Shown in pieces: positions 34,639-42,163 of a stretch of DNA of 64,000 nt; within the stretch, counting starts at the first letter, position 1; each line of letters begins with the position of its first letter. Below the pieces are notes generated by a model. It did not search any database and was not told the DNA's origin. It saw only the letters and a list, made by a program, of their open reading frames with translations. The position numbers and the translations under genes are program-made. The DNA is from UBA1756 sp045130235. Its GTDB lineage: Bacteria > Bacteroidota > Bacteroidia > Bacteroidales > WCHB1-69. The stretch is taken from assembly GCA_045130235.1 (NCBI GenBank), contig JBGUPJ010000029.1, positions 1-64,000 of the forward strand, written 5' to 3'.

Positions 34639-36404
34639 GCAAAATAGGTTTAAAAGTCACTAAAATCAGTAGCGGAGTACAAGAGATTCTCACCATCAAT
34701 GGCGGTGAGTGGACCCGCAAGGTGGTGGACATCCGTCCCGATATAAAGGCGCTGAGTGGTAGGGCATTGGAAGAGGGACGCGATGTGCTGATGCTGTCGT
34801 TTGTTCCCAGCGGCAGCTTGCTCACGCTGTTTCATACCATATCGGGCCGCGGGGGCGACCTCGTATCAGCTTGGATTTTCATTCCCAACAACTGTGCCGT
34901 AACGGCAGATGAGGAGCTGGCCTTGCTGCAGCGGGTGAGCGCCGAACTGTCGAAGTCGCAGGTGAACGACTGGACGGAGCTGGAAACCATGTTGTCGAAA
35001 GAATATCCGCAAAAGGATGCCTTTCCTCTCTTCGAATCCCCCCAGACAGCACCTTGCGCAGCGCGTTATTTCGGCACGGGTACCGATTACCAACTGAAAG
35101 AAATGTTGGGCGAAAATATCTATCAGAGAGAATATCAGGAGCACAAATATATCTTCCTGCTCGATCGGAGCTGTGAGATTGTGGCCGCCGACAGCTTGAA
35201 GAACTATACCAACGCCCCACTGCTCACTTGGATTCTGGTGAACCCACCGCAACTTCCCGCCGGCATTACCGCAAAGCTGGATGAGCAAGATTTCAAAACT
35301 CCTCTGCCCGCCTTTATTGGACAGAAATCCACATTGGCATTGGAGCGCATCGGCTTCCGCTCCCTTCAATTCGCCTATACCGTTAACCGGAATCCTATTG
35401 TATTGCCCGACATGGATTGGAAAATGGAGGTGTCGGCCCGCTGCTTCCATGTGGAAGATGAGGAGCATAATGACATCACTGGCCAGTGCCAGTTCCAACT
35501 CAACGGACACCCCTTTGGCCATTCGCCAGTGTACTTGAGCGAGGCCGATGCGATGCGTCAGTCGCAGTTGGTGATTTCCTGCTCTGGCTATGAGGATTTC
35601 AGAGGTGCTGTAACGCTGTCGGGCGCACGTTTCCCGATGCCTTTCACCTTGCGGAAAAGAAGACAGGAGGTGGTCTATTTTATCAATGGAGTGGAATGCC
35701 CCAACCTGAAGGAATGCCCGCCCCTTTACGAAGAGACCAACACCCAGAATGTGAGCCGCAAGAAATACTGCTATTGTGCACCGTCACCCAAGGCGTTGGG
35801 CAGCTGGTGGAAGATAGTGGGAATCGCTTGTATCGTGTTGGCGCTGCTGCTGGGTATGCTGGCAGGCGGTTTGGGGTATCGCTATTTTTTGGCGGATAAA
35901 TTGAAAAAGGACGAGCCTAAAAAAGAGGTGAAGAAAGAAGGCAACTTGCCAGTTCCGCCAGCAGTAGGCATCCCCGCCCCTCAAACAAAAACCTATGCGT
36001 GCCTGAATAAAGACACGTGGCTGAAAGAAGAGATGGAGGCAGAGGAAGATCTGAAAGGCCTTTTTGACGATTTGAAGTCGATGAATTTTAAAAATCTTCA
36101 AGAAAAATGGGTGAAGAGTATTGATCCGACAAAAAATCCAAAATGGTCAGTTTTTATACAACAGATAGGAGCTTTAGCGGCCAGTTATCCTGTTAAATTT
36201 GCGAGCGGTTCCTATCCTTATTTAAAAGGTTATTGTGATAAGGTTGTGACCAAGGTTAGCTATACAGATTATTATATCGCATTGGAGAAAGATTTGAACC
36301 CTGCGGCTGTCGCAAACACAGGCAGCGCTGCAAAAACGGGCTCCACAGCTAATAAGAGCGCTTCGGGCATAAACAACGGAACAGGCGGTTCTGCGGACAT
36401 GTAA
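34635..36404 (+). CDS. Membrane-anchored partner of the GTPase
   Basis: 589 residues. About 390 residues lie before a single membrane helix (about 391-415, IVGIACIVLALLLGMLAGGLGY), with no signal peptide, so they are probably cytoplasmic. After the helix come a Lys-rich stretch, a Pro-rich linker and a roughly 110-residue helical periplasmic part ending in a low-complexity Ala/Ser/Gly/Thr tail. The N-terminal region contains VLMLSFVPSGSLLTLFHTISGRGGD. I do not recognise the family. The four-base overlap with the GTPase gene strongly suggests a direct partner, analogous to GTPase-associated proteins that accompany such NTPases. Confidence 0.65.
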   Translation: MSKIGLKVTKISSGVQEILTINGGEWTRKVVDIRPDIKALSGRALEEGRDVLMLSFVPSGSLLTLFHTISGRGGDLVSAWIFIPNNCAVTADEELALLQRVSAELSKSQVNDWTELETMLSKEYPQKDAFPLFESPQTAPCAARYFGTGTDYQLKEMLGENIYQREYQEHKYIFLLDRSCEIVAADSLKNYTNAPLLTWILVNPPQLPAGITAKLDEQDFKTPLPAFIGQKSTLALERIGFRSLQFAYTVNRNPIVLPDMDWKMEVSARCFHVEDEEHNDITGQCQFQLNGHPFGHSPVYLSEADAMRQSQLVISCSGYEDFRGAVTLSGARFPMPFTLRKRRQEVVYFINGVECPNLKECPPLYEETNTQNVSRKKYCYCAPSPKALGSWWKIVGIACIVLALLLGMLAGGLGYRYFLADKLKKDEPKKEVKKEGNLPVPPAVGIPAPQTKTYACLNKDTWLKEEMEAEEDLKGLFDDLKSMNFKNLQEKWVKSIDPTKNPKWSVFIQQIGALAASYPVKFASGSYPYLKGYCDKVVTKVSYTDYYIALEKDLNPAAVANTGSAAKTGSTANKSASGINNGTGGSADM

Positions 36405-36415
36405 AAACTTAGAAT

Positions 36416-37318
36416 ATGACAAAGGCCAAAAAGAATTTTATCAAAGTAAGTTTGATAGTGATTGCGGTGCTGGGAGCGGTGTCGGGCATTATATTTTGGC
36501 AGAAAAAACTCGCCGAACCGCCCCAAAGTGTCACCCATAATCAATATCTGAGCAATCTCAGAAGTGTCAACTCAAAGTTAGAGACCACCGACACCGCCAC
36601 CTTGTCGCAACAATACCAGCTGCAACTGGAACGCATCCAGCTGTTGCAGGAAAAGGGATTGATTTCTTCCGATTCGGCTGATATTAGTCTTGATGCTGTT
36701 TTAACCCAGTATGTCAACAGTCTTTTCACTTGGTGTGATGGCAAGTTCGGAGAATCTGTGTGGAAGGATAGGGATTTGAAATATATGCATAAAAAGACGG
36801 GCGAGCCAGTGGTGAAAGATTATGAAAAAATGAAAAGAGTACGCGCCGTATTGGATGGCCGTGCGGAGGTGCTGAAATTGCCCCATCAAAAAATCGAATC
36901 CTATCGCGACTGTACTGACAATTTGGCCAAAGCGAAGAAATACAAGGGAACTGACTATGTTTCAGTGTGTTTGCGACAATGCGACCAAACCAGAAAAATT
37001 TTGGAGGGTTTAAAGGAGACCTACCACAAAAAACATAGGGCATATATCAATTCTTTACTTAATACATTAGATTATGAAAATAATCAGTATCCGCTTTCGA
37101 AAATGAAATGGTGGGGTGAAACCTATATGGCAGTTGTGGGAAAGAAAGATGATTACTTTGATAATTGGCATGAAAATAAGTCCGAGTATAGGAGTAAATT
37201 ATCCCAATATTATCGGGATGCCCAAAAAGGTTTCCAAAGTCAATTAAATAAATTGTGGTGGGACAATGACTATCAATATGATGACTATTATGTTATTTAT
37301 AACAGTATTTTTAACTAG
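36416..37318 (+). CDS. Single-pass inner-membrane protein with periplasmic helical domain
   Basis: 300 residues. The basic N-terminus is followed by one helix at about 9-26 (LIVIAVLGAVSGIIFW), then about 270 residues of charged, largely helical sequence with coiled-coil-like heptads (about 45-90) and many Lys/Tyr residues. Topology should be N-in, C-out. No catalytic motif or family recognised. It starts 11 bases after the GTPase partner and ends four bases before the next gene, so it is an integral part of the operon. Confidence 0.65.
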   Translation: MTKAKKNFIKVSLIVIAVLGAVSGIIFWQKKLAEPPQSVTHNQYLSNLRSVNSKLETTDTATLSQQYQLQLERIQLLQEKGLISSDSADISLDAVLTQYVNSLFTWCDGKFGESVWKDRDLKYMHKKTGEPVVKDYEKMKRVRAVLDGRAEVLKLPHQKIESYRDCTDNLAKAKKYKGTDYVSVCLRQCDQTRKILEGLKETYHKKHRAYINSLLNTLDYENNQYPLSKMKWWGETYMAVVGKKDDYFDNWHENKSEYRSKLSQYYRDAQKGFQSQLNKLWWDNDYQYDDYYVIYNSIFN

Positions 37319-37322
37319 AAAA

Positions 37323-38273
37323 ATGGGGAAAATCACATGCCGAATTGCCCTATTGTTGCTGTGTGTGATGATGGCAGGTCAGCTGCCGGCGCAACAGCAT
37401 AAGCAGAAAAATGCTCGCTCTCAAACAGCGAAAACAGACACCCTTCAAACGAAAGTGCTGCAAGATAGTCTCCGTGCGGAAAATGATCGTCTCATGGGTG
37501 TGAACGACAGCCTTCAAAAGGTGGTCGAAAGTCTGAACGCCCAGCTGCAAGCTCAATCAGTAAAGCAGCAGCAAGCCACGCAGCGTATTCAGACCGAAAA
37601 CGATAGTTTGAAAAAATTGGTGGAAACCCAATATCTTTTCATCTATCGTGGTGCCCGCGCTTTGCTGTATCGTCCGTATAATTCCTATTACGATGAGTAT
37701 ATCAATATTTTATCGATGATTCCCGATAGCTTGATCCAGGCACGCACTTACGGGATGTGGTCGGAGGTGAAAAATATGATTATGAACAGCCAGGAGGACT
37801 CTTTGTATCTTCGCGACGAGGTTTGGAAGATGATTAAGGACCTGCCGGACGAGGTTTTTCAATTTCAGGAGAAACAAATGGTAAGGAGAGTCTTGCAAAA
37901 AATACCGGATGTTCCCCAATATAGTCCAGTACAACATGCGTTGTCCACCTTGAATGCCATCCCGATGGATAGAATAAGCGGTGATAAACAACAGAATTTC
38001 AGGGCTTTAATCAATGAGCTTTCTGCTTATAAACAGTACAATGAAGAAATCAAAACTGCCTTGACAACCATCAAGGCTCAGGCGGTAACGACTTTGGATT
38101 ATGAGGTTTTGGAGAGTATCATCAACAAAACGCAGTATCAGAAGCAGAAGGAGGTGCGAATTTATTATTTGGATAATGTGATAGATTCGGCGCGACGGCT
38201 GATTCGTGAGGCCAAGAAGGAGAACCGCCGGGTAAGCCAGACCGAATTGCAGAAATTGATAGATGGGATGTAA
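37323..38273 (+). CDS. Exported coiled-coil protein
   Basis: 316 residues from ATG 37323. The frame is open further upstream, but that would overlap the previous gene and place the signal peptide internally. The signal peptide MGKITCRIALLLLCVMMAGQLPAQ is cut after PAQ. A coiled coil follows at about 35-100 (Leu heptads, DSLRAENDRLMGVNDSLQKV), then a mostly helical domain. Probably periplasmic. Together with the preceding gene it could form a periplasmic stalk or tether of the complex. No family recognised. Confidence 0.65.
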   Translation: MGKITCRIALLLLCVMMAGQLPAQQHKQKNARSQTAKTDTLQTKVLQDSLRAENDRLMGVNDSLQKVVESLNAQLQAQSVKQQQATQRIQTENDSLKKLVETQYLFIYRGARALLYRPYNSYYDEYINILSMIPDSLIQARTYGMWSEVKNMIMNSQEDSLYLRDEVWKMIKDLPDEVFQFQEKQMVRRVLQKIPDVPQYSPVQHALSTLNAIPMDRISGDKQQNFRALINELSAYKQYNEEIKTALTTIKAQAVTTLDYEVLESIINKTQYQKQKEVRIYYLDNVIDSARRLIREAKKENRRVSQTELQKLIDGM

Positions 38274-38288
38274 GATTATATTTTTTTG

Positions 38289-38296
38289 TACTTTTG
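38289..38296 (+). promoter_or_regulatory. -7 box before the sigma-like gene
   Basis: TACTTTTG sits in the 95-base gap between the coiled-coil gene and the sigma-like gene, the largest gap in the run. No well-spaced TTG. Confidence 0.45.
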
Positions 38297-38368
38297 CAGC
38301 GTCAATTATGAGATTACACAGAATATAGGAAAGAAGGGTAAATCGTTTTTTATACAGATTGTCAGAAA

Positions 38369-38977
38369 ATGGGCAAAGATAAGCTACTGAATTCGTCCTT
38401 TGACAGATTTGAAAGAATGTCAAACTCTCAATTGGTAGAGTGTCTTTTTGAAAACGATGAAAAAGCAATCTTATACTTTTTTTACAAAAAATACTATAGT
38501 GTTTTTGAAAAGCAAATCTATAGAATATTCGATTACAAGGTGGATGTGCAAGAACTTGTGGACGAATTTTTTCTATATCTTCTGAAGAATGATTGGAAAC
38601 ACTTGCGTACCTACGATAGCCAAAAAGGGGCATTAAATAAATGGGTATCAAGGGTTGCGTATCTTTTTTTTGTGAACTATAAAAAAACTCAGATGGATAA
38701 TAATGGTAACGTCTCGATAGATGATCATGAGAGATGGAACGATAGAATTATGCAGTATCGACAAGATTCACAATCATCTTTGAAAATGGATGTGATTAAA
38801 GCCATTAACCATTTGAAAAATAAAGATCAACGCGAGGTCGCCCGCAGACTTTTGATAGAGGAGCATGACATTAAGGATATTGCATCAGATTACGGTTGGA
38901 CAGTTGATTATGCGTATGTGGTCAAAAACCGAGCATTAAAACAATTAAGGGACTTTTTACGAGACTATAAATCATAA
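38369..38977 (+). CDS. ECF-like RNA polymerase sigma factor
   Basis: 202 residues. Region 2 is suggested by YKKYYSVFEKQIYRIF...QELVDEFFLYLLKN followed by KGALNKWVSRVAYLFFVNYKK, the -10 recognition and core-binding helices. Region 4 is suggested by the helix-turn-helix at about 150-195 (DIKDIASDYGWTVDYAYVVKNRALKQLRDF). It is divergent from common Bacteroidota ECF factors, so a DNA-binding regulator of sigma origin is an alternative. It follows the Srf-like genes with its own -7 box and is followed after four bases by an anti-sigma-like gene. Confidence 0.7.
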   Translation: MGKDKLLNSSFDRFERMSNSQLVECLFENDEKAILYFFYKKYYSVFEKQIYRIFDYKVDVQELVDEFFLYLLKNDWKHLRTYDSQKGALNKWVSRVAYLFFVNYKKTQMDNNGNVSIDDHERWNDRIMQYRQDSQSSLKMDVIKAINHLKNKDQREVARRLLIEEHDIKDIASDYGWTVDYAYVVKNRALKQLRDFLRDYKS

Positions 38978-38981
38978 TAGA

Positions 38982-39371
38982 ATGGAATGGAATATATCTT
39001 TTGAGGATAGTGAGGAGAAAAAAAAACAGATTGAACAGTGGAAAAAACTGGTGGCAGAGTTTGAAAAGTTTAAACCAATACCTCCTATACCCAACCCACT
39101 CGATCAGATTTCTACCAAGATTCATGAACAAAAATTGGATATTGATAGTGAATTGTTTGACAAATTCATTAATGGTAAAACTAACGATGAAGAAAATGAG
39201 TTGGTTCTGAGGCAACTATGCAAATACCCTGACTTGATGGAGGCCTTTAATATCATTGTCAGTACGGCGAAATTGGTCGGGAAAGAGCCTATCTGTCCCC
39301 CAGATCTCGAATTGGCAGAACAACAGATTTCATCCCATCTTCAAGAGGTCTCGAAGAATCATACAAAGTAG
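38982..39371 (+). CDS. Small acidic protein, possible anti-sigma factor
   Basis: 129 residues, soluble. The second half (LFDKFINGKTNDEENELVLRQL then LMEAFNIIVSTAKL) follows the pattern of anti-sigma N-terminal domains (x-L-x-G-x-L-x-x-E-E-x-x-L), without zinc ligands. The first 35 residues are charged and helical. The four-base gap to the sigma-like gene supports a sigma/anti-sigma pair. No membrane segment, so any signal would have to come from another protein. A strong terminator follows at 39450. Confidence 0.55.
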   Translation: MEWNISFEDSEEKKKQIEQWKKLVAEFEKFKPIPPIPNPLDQISTKIHEQKLDIDSELFDKFINGKTNDEENELVLRQLCKYPDLMEAFNIIVSTAKLVGKEPICPPDLELAEQQISSHLQEVSKNHTK

Positions 39372-39449
39372 TTTTTTCTCTTTTATAGGTTAGACTTAGT
39401 GATGTTAATTTGACAAAGTCAGAAGATTAGTCATAGCTCAAACATATTT

Positions 39450-39485
39450 ATCCTCCTATTTCCAAAAGATAGGAGGATTTTTTTT
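39450..39485 (+). terminator. Strong rho-independent terminator closing the Srf-like operon
   Basis: Perfect 10-bp stem ATCCTCCTAT (39450-39459) with ATAGGAGGAT (39469-39478), a 9-base loop and a run of eight Ts. Confidence 0.85.
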
Positions 39486-39697
39486 GTCACCCCTGAAAAA
39501 ATTTTTTTAGGTGCTAAATAACTATTGTTTACTGAAAGACAAATAGTTGCGATAAAGTGTGAGATTTATTTAAAAAAATTTTTTGAATGGAGATAGATTT
39601 CCACTTCATCGGCTCTATATATAGATAAAAGATGCCCAATAAGATGGATGGGAGGGAGAACAAAAATAAAACAATTATTAACCCAAAAACAACAAAT
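39486..39697. other. AT-rich intergenic stretch
   Basis: Between the operon terminator and the transglutaminase-like gene (the gene-free gap totals about 326 bases from 39372). It is A/T-rich, with a homopolymer A/T stretch around 39571-39590 and TATATATAG at about 39616. I see no credible gene, no consensus -7 box at a sensible distance and no strong inverted repeat beyond the terminator. Confidence 0.5.
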
Positions 39698-40456
39698 ATG
39701 AGAGCTAAGCTTTTACAACTGATTGCAGTTATCGCTCTTTTTATGAGCGCCATGTTCAACTTGTCGGCTCGTACAATGACCAACGACACGCAGATGCGAA
39801 TGAAGGCTAAAGTGGCCGAAATCACCCGCGACTGCCACAGCGACTATGGAAAGGCTTGGGCTATTTACAAATGGATTATCCTAAATGTGGAGTATGATGA
39901 CGAAATGTGGGAGGATCATCAGGCTATTATTGAATCGATGGGGGAATTAGATCTGCCAATGGCGACCAAGCAAGCGATGATAGACAATTATCAGAAAAGG
40001 TGGAATAATATAAACCTTAATGATGGATTGTCGGTTTTTGAGAAACGAAAAGGAATTTGCAGTAGCATTTCGCACCTGTACAAGCTGATGTGTGAGGAGG
40101 CCGGGTTAGAGTGCAAGATTGTTATAGGAGTACATGTTCACAGCTGGTTTTATGCAACTGGACATGCGTGGAATATCGTCAAGATAGATGGAAAGAAGTA
40201 CTTGGTGGATGTTACTAATGGTATTGAGGACCCATGGGAATCATTTAATATCGACCCCAAAGAAAGATTGCAAGATGGTTTTCTTCCCCTCCGTTCTGAA
40301 GACCAATGCATCCCTCTTCCTCATTCATATAGTCGATGTGCATGGCATATTGTCCGAGACGTTCCAAAAGGAATAAAACACACATGTTCGCTCATCATTG
40401 TCAAGAAAATGACAAACACTAAGAAATTCTTCAGAGATATTAAATGCACTTTTTAA
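39698..40456 (+). CDS. Secreted transglutaminase-like (papain-fold) protein
   Basis: 252 residues from ATG 39698, which begins a signal peptide (MRAKLLQLIAVIALFMSAMFNLSA). Earlier in-frame ATGs would put a polar leader before it. The transglutaminase-like triad is visible: Cys in KGICSSISHLYKLM, His in GHAWNIVKIDG and Asp in YLVDVT. Such domains often act as cysteine peptidases or peptidoglycan/protein-modifying enzymes outside the cytoplasm. A His/Trp motif VHVHSWF lies between. It follows the Srf terminator and is probably an independent gene, but its role could be related. Confidence 0.78.
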   Translation: MRAKLLQLIAVIALFMSAMFNLSARTMTNDTQMRMKAKVAEITRDCHSDYGKAWAIYKWIILNVEYDDEMWEDHQAIIESMGELDLPMATKQAMIDNYQKRWNNINLNDGLSVFEKRKGICSSISHLYKLMCEEAGLECKIVIGVHVHSWFYATGHAWNIVKIDGKKYLVDVTNGIEDPWESFNIDPKERLQDGFLPLRSEDQCIPLPHSYSRCAWHIVRDVPKGIKHTCSLIIVKKMTNTKKFFRDIKCTF

Positions 40457-40486
40457 TGAATAACTAAAAATTTTAAATCGAAAACT

Positions 40487-41110
40487 ATGAGAACAAATAA
40501 TTGTAAAAACTGTACCAACAGACATTTTGATCCTGAAAGAGGCATCATTTGCCAGCTTAACCCGACAGAAAGTTCCCACGTTGAGCAATGTCCGCAATAC
40601 ATAATGGACACTGATTTGAAAAAAGAGGAGCCAGCTCTTCCCAGCGCCGAATCATTCAGTGTGATACTAGGCATGCTGACTATCATGAGTTCAGCACTGC
40701 TTTTTGTTCCGCTTTTTCGATTTTTGAAAACTATGCCAACCCTTGAAGAGTTGGCGTCACATCTGATTTTGCTGGTTCTTCTTGTTGTGATTCTTATCAA
40801 CTTTGTTTTGAGCATAATGGCCTTCTCCGCAATATTGGGACAGAAAAGGAATGCTGTCCGCCTATTGCTTCTGGTATGTGTGCTGTCGCAAATATTGCTT
40901 TTTCTATACGTTATGAATACACCTAACAGCACGCCATTTATCTGGTTCTCTCCTTCATTTATTTATAGTATGCACTCTTCATTTTTTGCTATTGTATTGA
41001 AAATCATCAACACCACTTCCATTGTGGCATGGCCGACAATCATCATCCTTTACACCCTATTGTCGCCCAAGATGAGGAGATTCAGCAAAGCCATTCGTAA
41101 TTCAAAGTGA
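40487..41110 (+). CDS. Membrane protein with N-terminal cysteine motif
   Basis: 207 residues. The N-terminal 45 residues carry four or five Cys in the order CKNCTNRHFD...GIICQL...EQCPQY, a short putative metal-binding motif common on Bacteroidota membrane proteins of unknown function. Four membrane helices follow (about 58-80, 87-120, 124-145 and 170-195). It starts 30 bases after the transglutaminase-like gene. Function unknown. Confidence 0.65.
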   Translation: MRTNNCKNCTNRHFDPERGIICQLNPTESSHVEQCPQYIMDTDLKKEEPALPSAESFSVILGMLTIMSSALLFVPLFRFLKTMPTLEELASHLILLVLLVVILINFVLSIMAFSAILGQKRNAVRLLLLVCVLSQILLFLYVMNTPNSTPFIWFSPSFIYSMHSSFFAIVLKIINTTSIVAWPTIIILYTLLSPKMRRFSKAIRNSK

Positions 41111-41164
41111 AGTATACTTCCATAATGTATTAATAATGATGTTATTTATTAAAATATTGATACT

Positions 41165-41854
41165 ATGATAATTATACTAGCAATATTTGCTTTTTTGTTG
41201 ACGGTCTTTTTCGCGAAATGTTGGATAGAAAATGAATTAGACTTTGGCACTACATTTTCTTTAATTCTTGGTTATGTTGCAGTCTTTGTTTCAATAAGTA
41301 TTATCCCTTCTCAGGCAAAACTAAACGGGATAGGGATGCTCGGGGTATTCATTCTTTTTCTCATATCATCAGCGATTGTCGCCTTAATACGCTACAAATC
41401 AAGAGGAACGATTGTCGGTAGTATTGCTCTTTGTTTATGTGTTGGTTTGGTAGTAAGTATGTGTTCTGTCCTCATCGTTTTTGGCATAGGAGTGAAGGAT
41501 GAAGTGGTTTATACCGCTCCCTTGGAAAAGTTGGAACCCTATCGTGACAACTGTCCTGAAATTACCTATCTGCAATTCATTGATGGTGTTTCCATTTGGC
41601 ATTTAGCTAACAATCGGAAATGCCCTTATGACACCGATTTGCCGCCTACCATTCACCGAACAGGCAAAGGGGAAAATGGGGCAAGTTATTTTGAGTGTCA
41701 TGAGTTAACCCCATCTCCTTGGTTGAAGAAGATAACCGATGGTTGGCCACAGTACGAGTCCGATATCTACGTACCTTCTGATAAAATATATGAATATCGG
41801 TCTTTTGAGTATATGCAGCAGTTGCAGATGGAGGCAGCATCTTCAATGTATTGA
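41165..41854 (+). CDS. Membrane protein of unknown function
   Basis: 229 residues. About four membrane helices occupy the first 115 residues (MIILAIFAFLLTVFF, FSLILGYVAVFVSISII, LGVFILFLISSAIVAL, VGSIALCLCVGLVVSM). A soluble C-terminal part of about 110 residues with four Cys (DNCPEI, RKCPYD, ECHEL) follows. No recognised motif. It lies 54 bases after the previous gene, probably in the same unit. Confidence 0.6.
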   Translation: MIIILAIFAFLLTVFFAKCWIENELDFGTTFSLILGYVAVFVSISIIPSQAKLNGIGMLGVFILFLISSAIVALIRYKSRGTIVGSIALCLCVGLVVSMCSVLIVFGIGVKDEVVYTAPLEKLEPYRDNCPEITYLQFIDGVSIWHLANNRKCPYDTDLPPTIHRTGKGENGASYFECHELTPSPWLKKITDGWPQYESDIYVPSDKIYEYRSFEYMQQLQMEAASSMY

Positions 41855-41931
41855 TTTCTAAGCAGTGTGTTATACCAATAACAATAGGATACTAATTTCA
41901 ATATTGTGAAAATAAATATCGAATAAGAGCT

Positions 41932-42163
41932 ATGTGGTTAGCTATAATAATAATATTTATCATTTATATTTTTTCACCCGTTATCGTGCTGACCCATGAC
42001 AATCTTAAACTAAATGGATGGGTGTTTATGGTGGCTTATATTGGGAATTTACAAATTTCGCCTATATGTTCCTGAAGATAAGATTTTCAGATATAACAGT
42101 CCAGGATATCTATCTAGCAAATCGCAAGATGATGGAATTGACCCGATGATGTTTATGTATTAA
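41932..42163 (+). pseudogene. Small membrane-protein gene with an apparent frameshift
   Basis: ATG 41932 opens a 47-codon frame (MWLAIIIIFIIYIFSPVIVL...) with one membrane helix, ending at TGA 42073-42075. From about 42047 the +1 frame encodes a plausible continuation, YKFRLYVPEDKIFRYNSPGY, ending DDGIDPMMFMY at TAA 42161-42163. Joining the frames near 42045-42055 gives a protein of about 77 residues. The final stop overlaps the stop of the convergent MMPL gene (42160-42162). It may be a real indel or a sequencing error. The function is unknown in either case. Confidence 0.4.
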
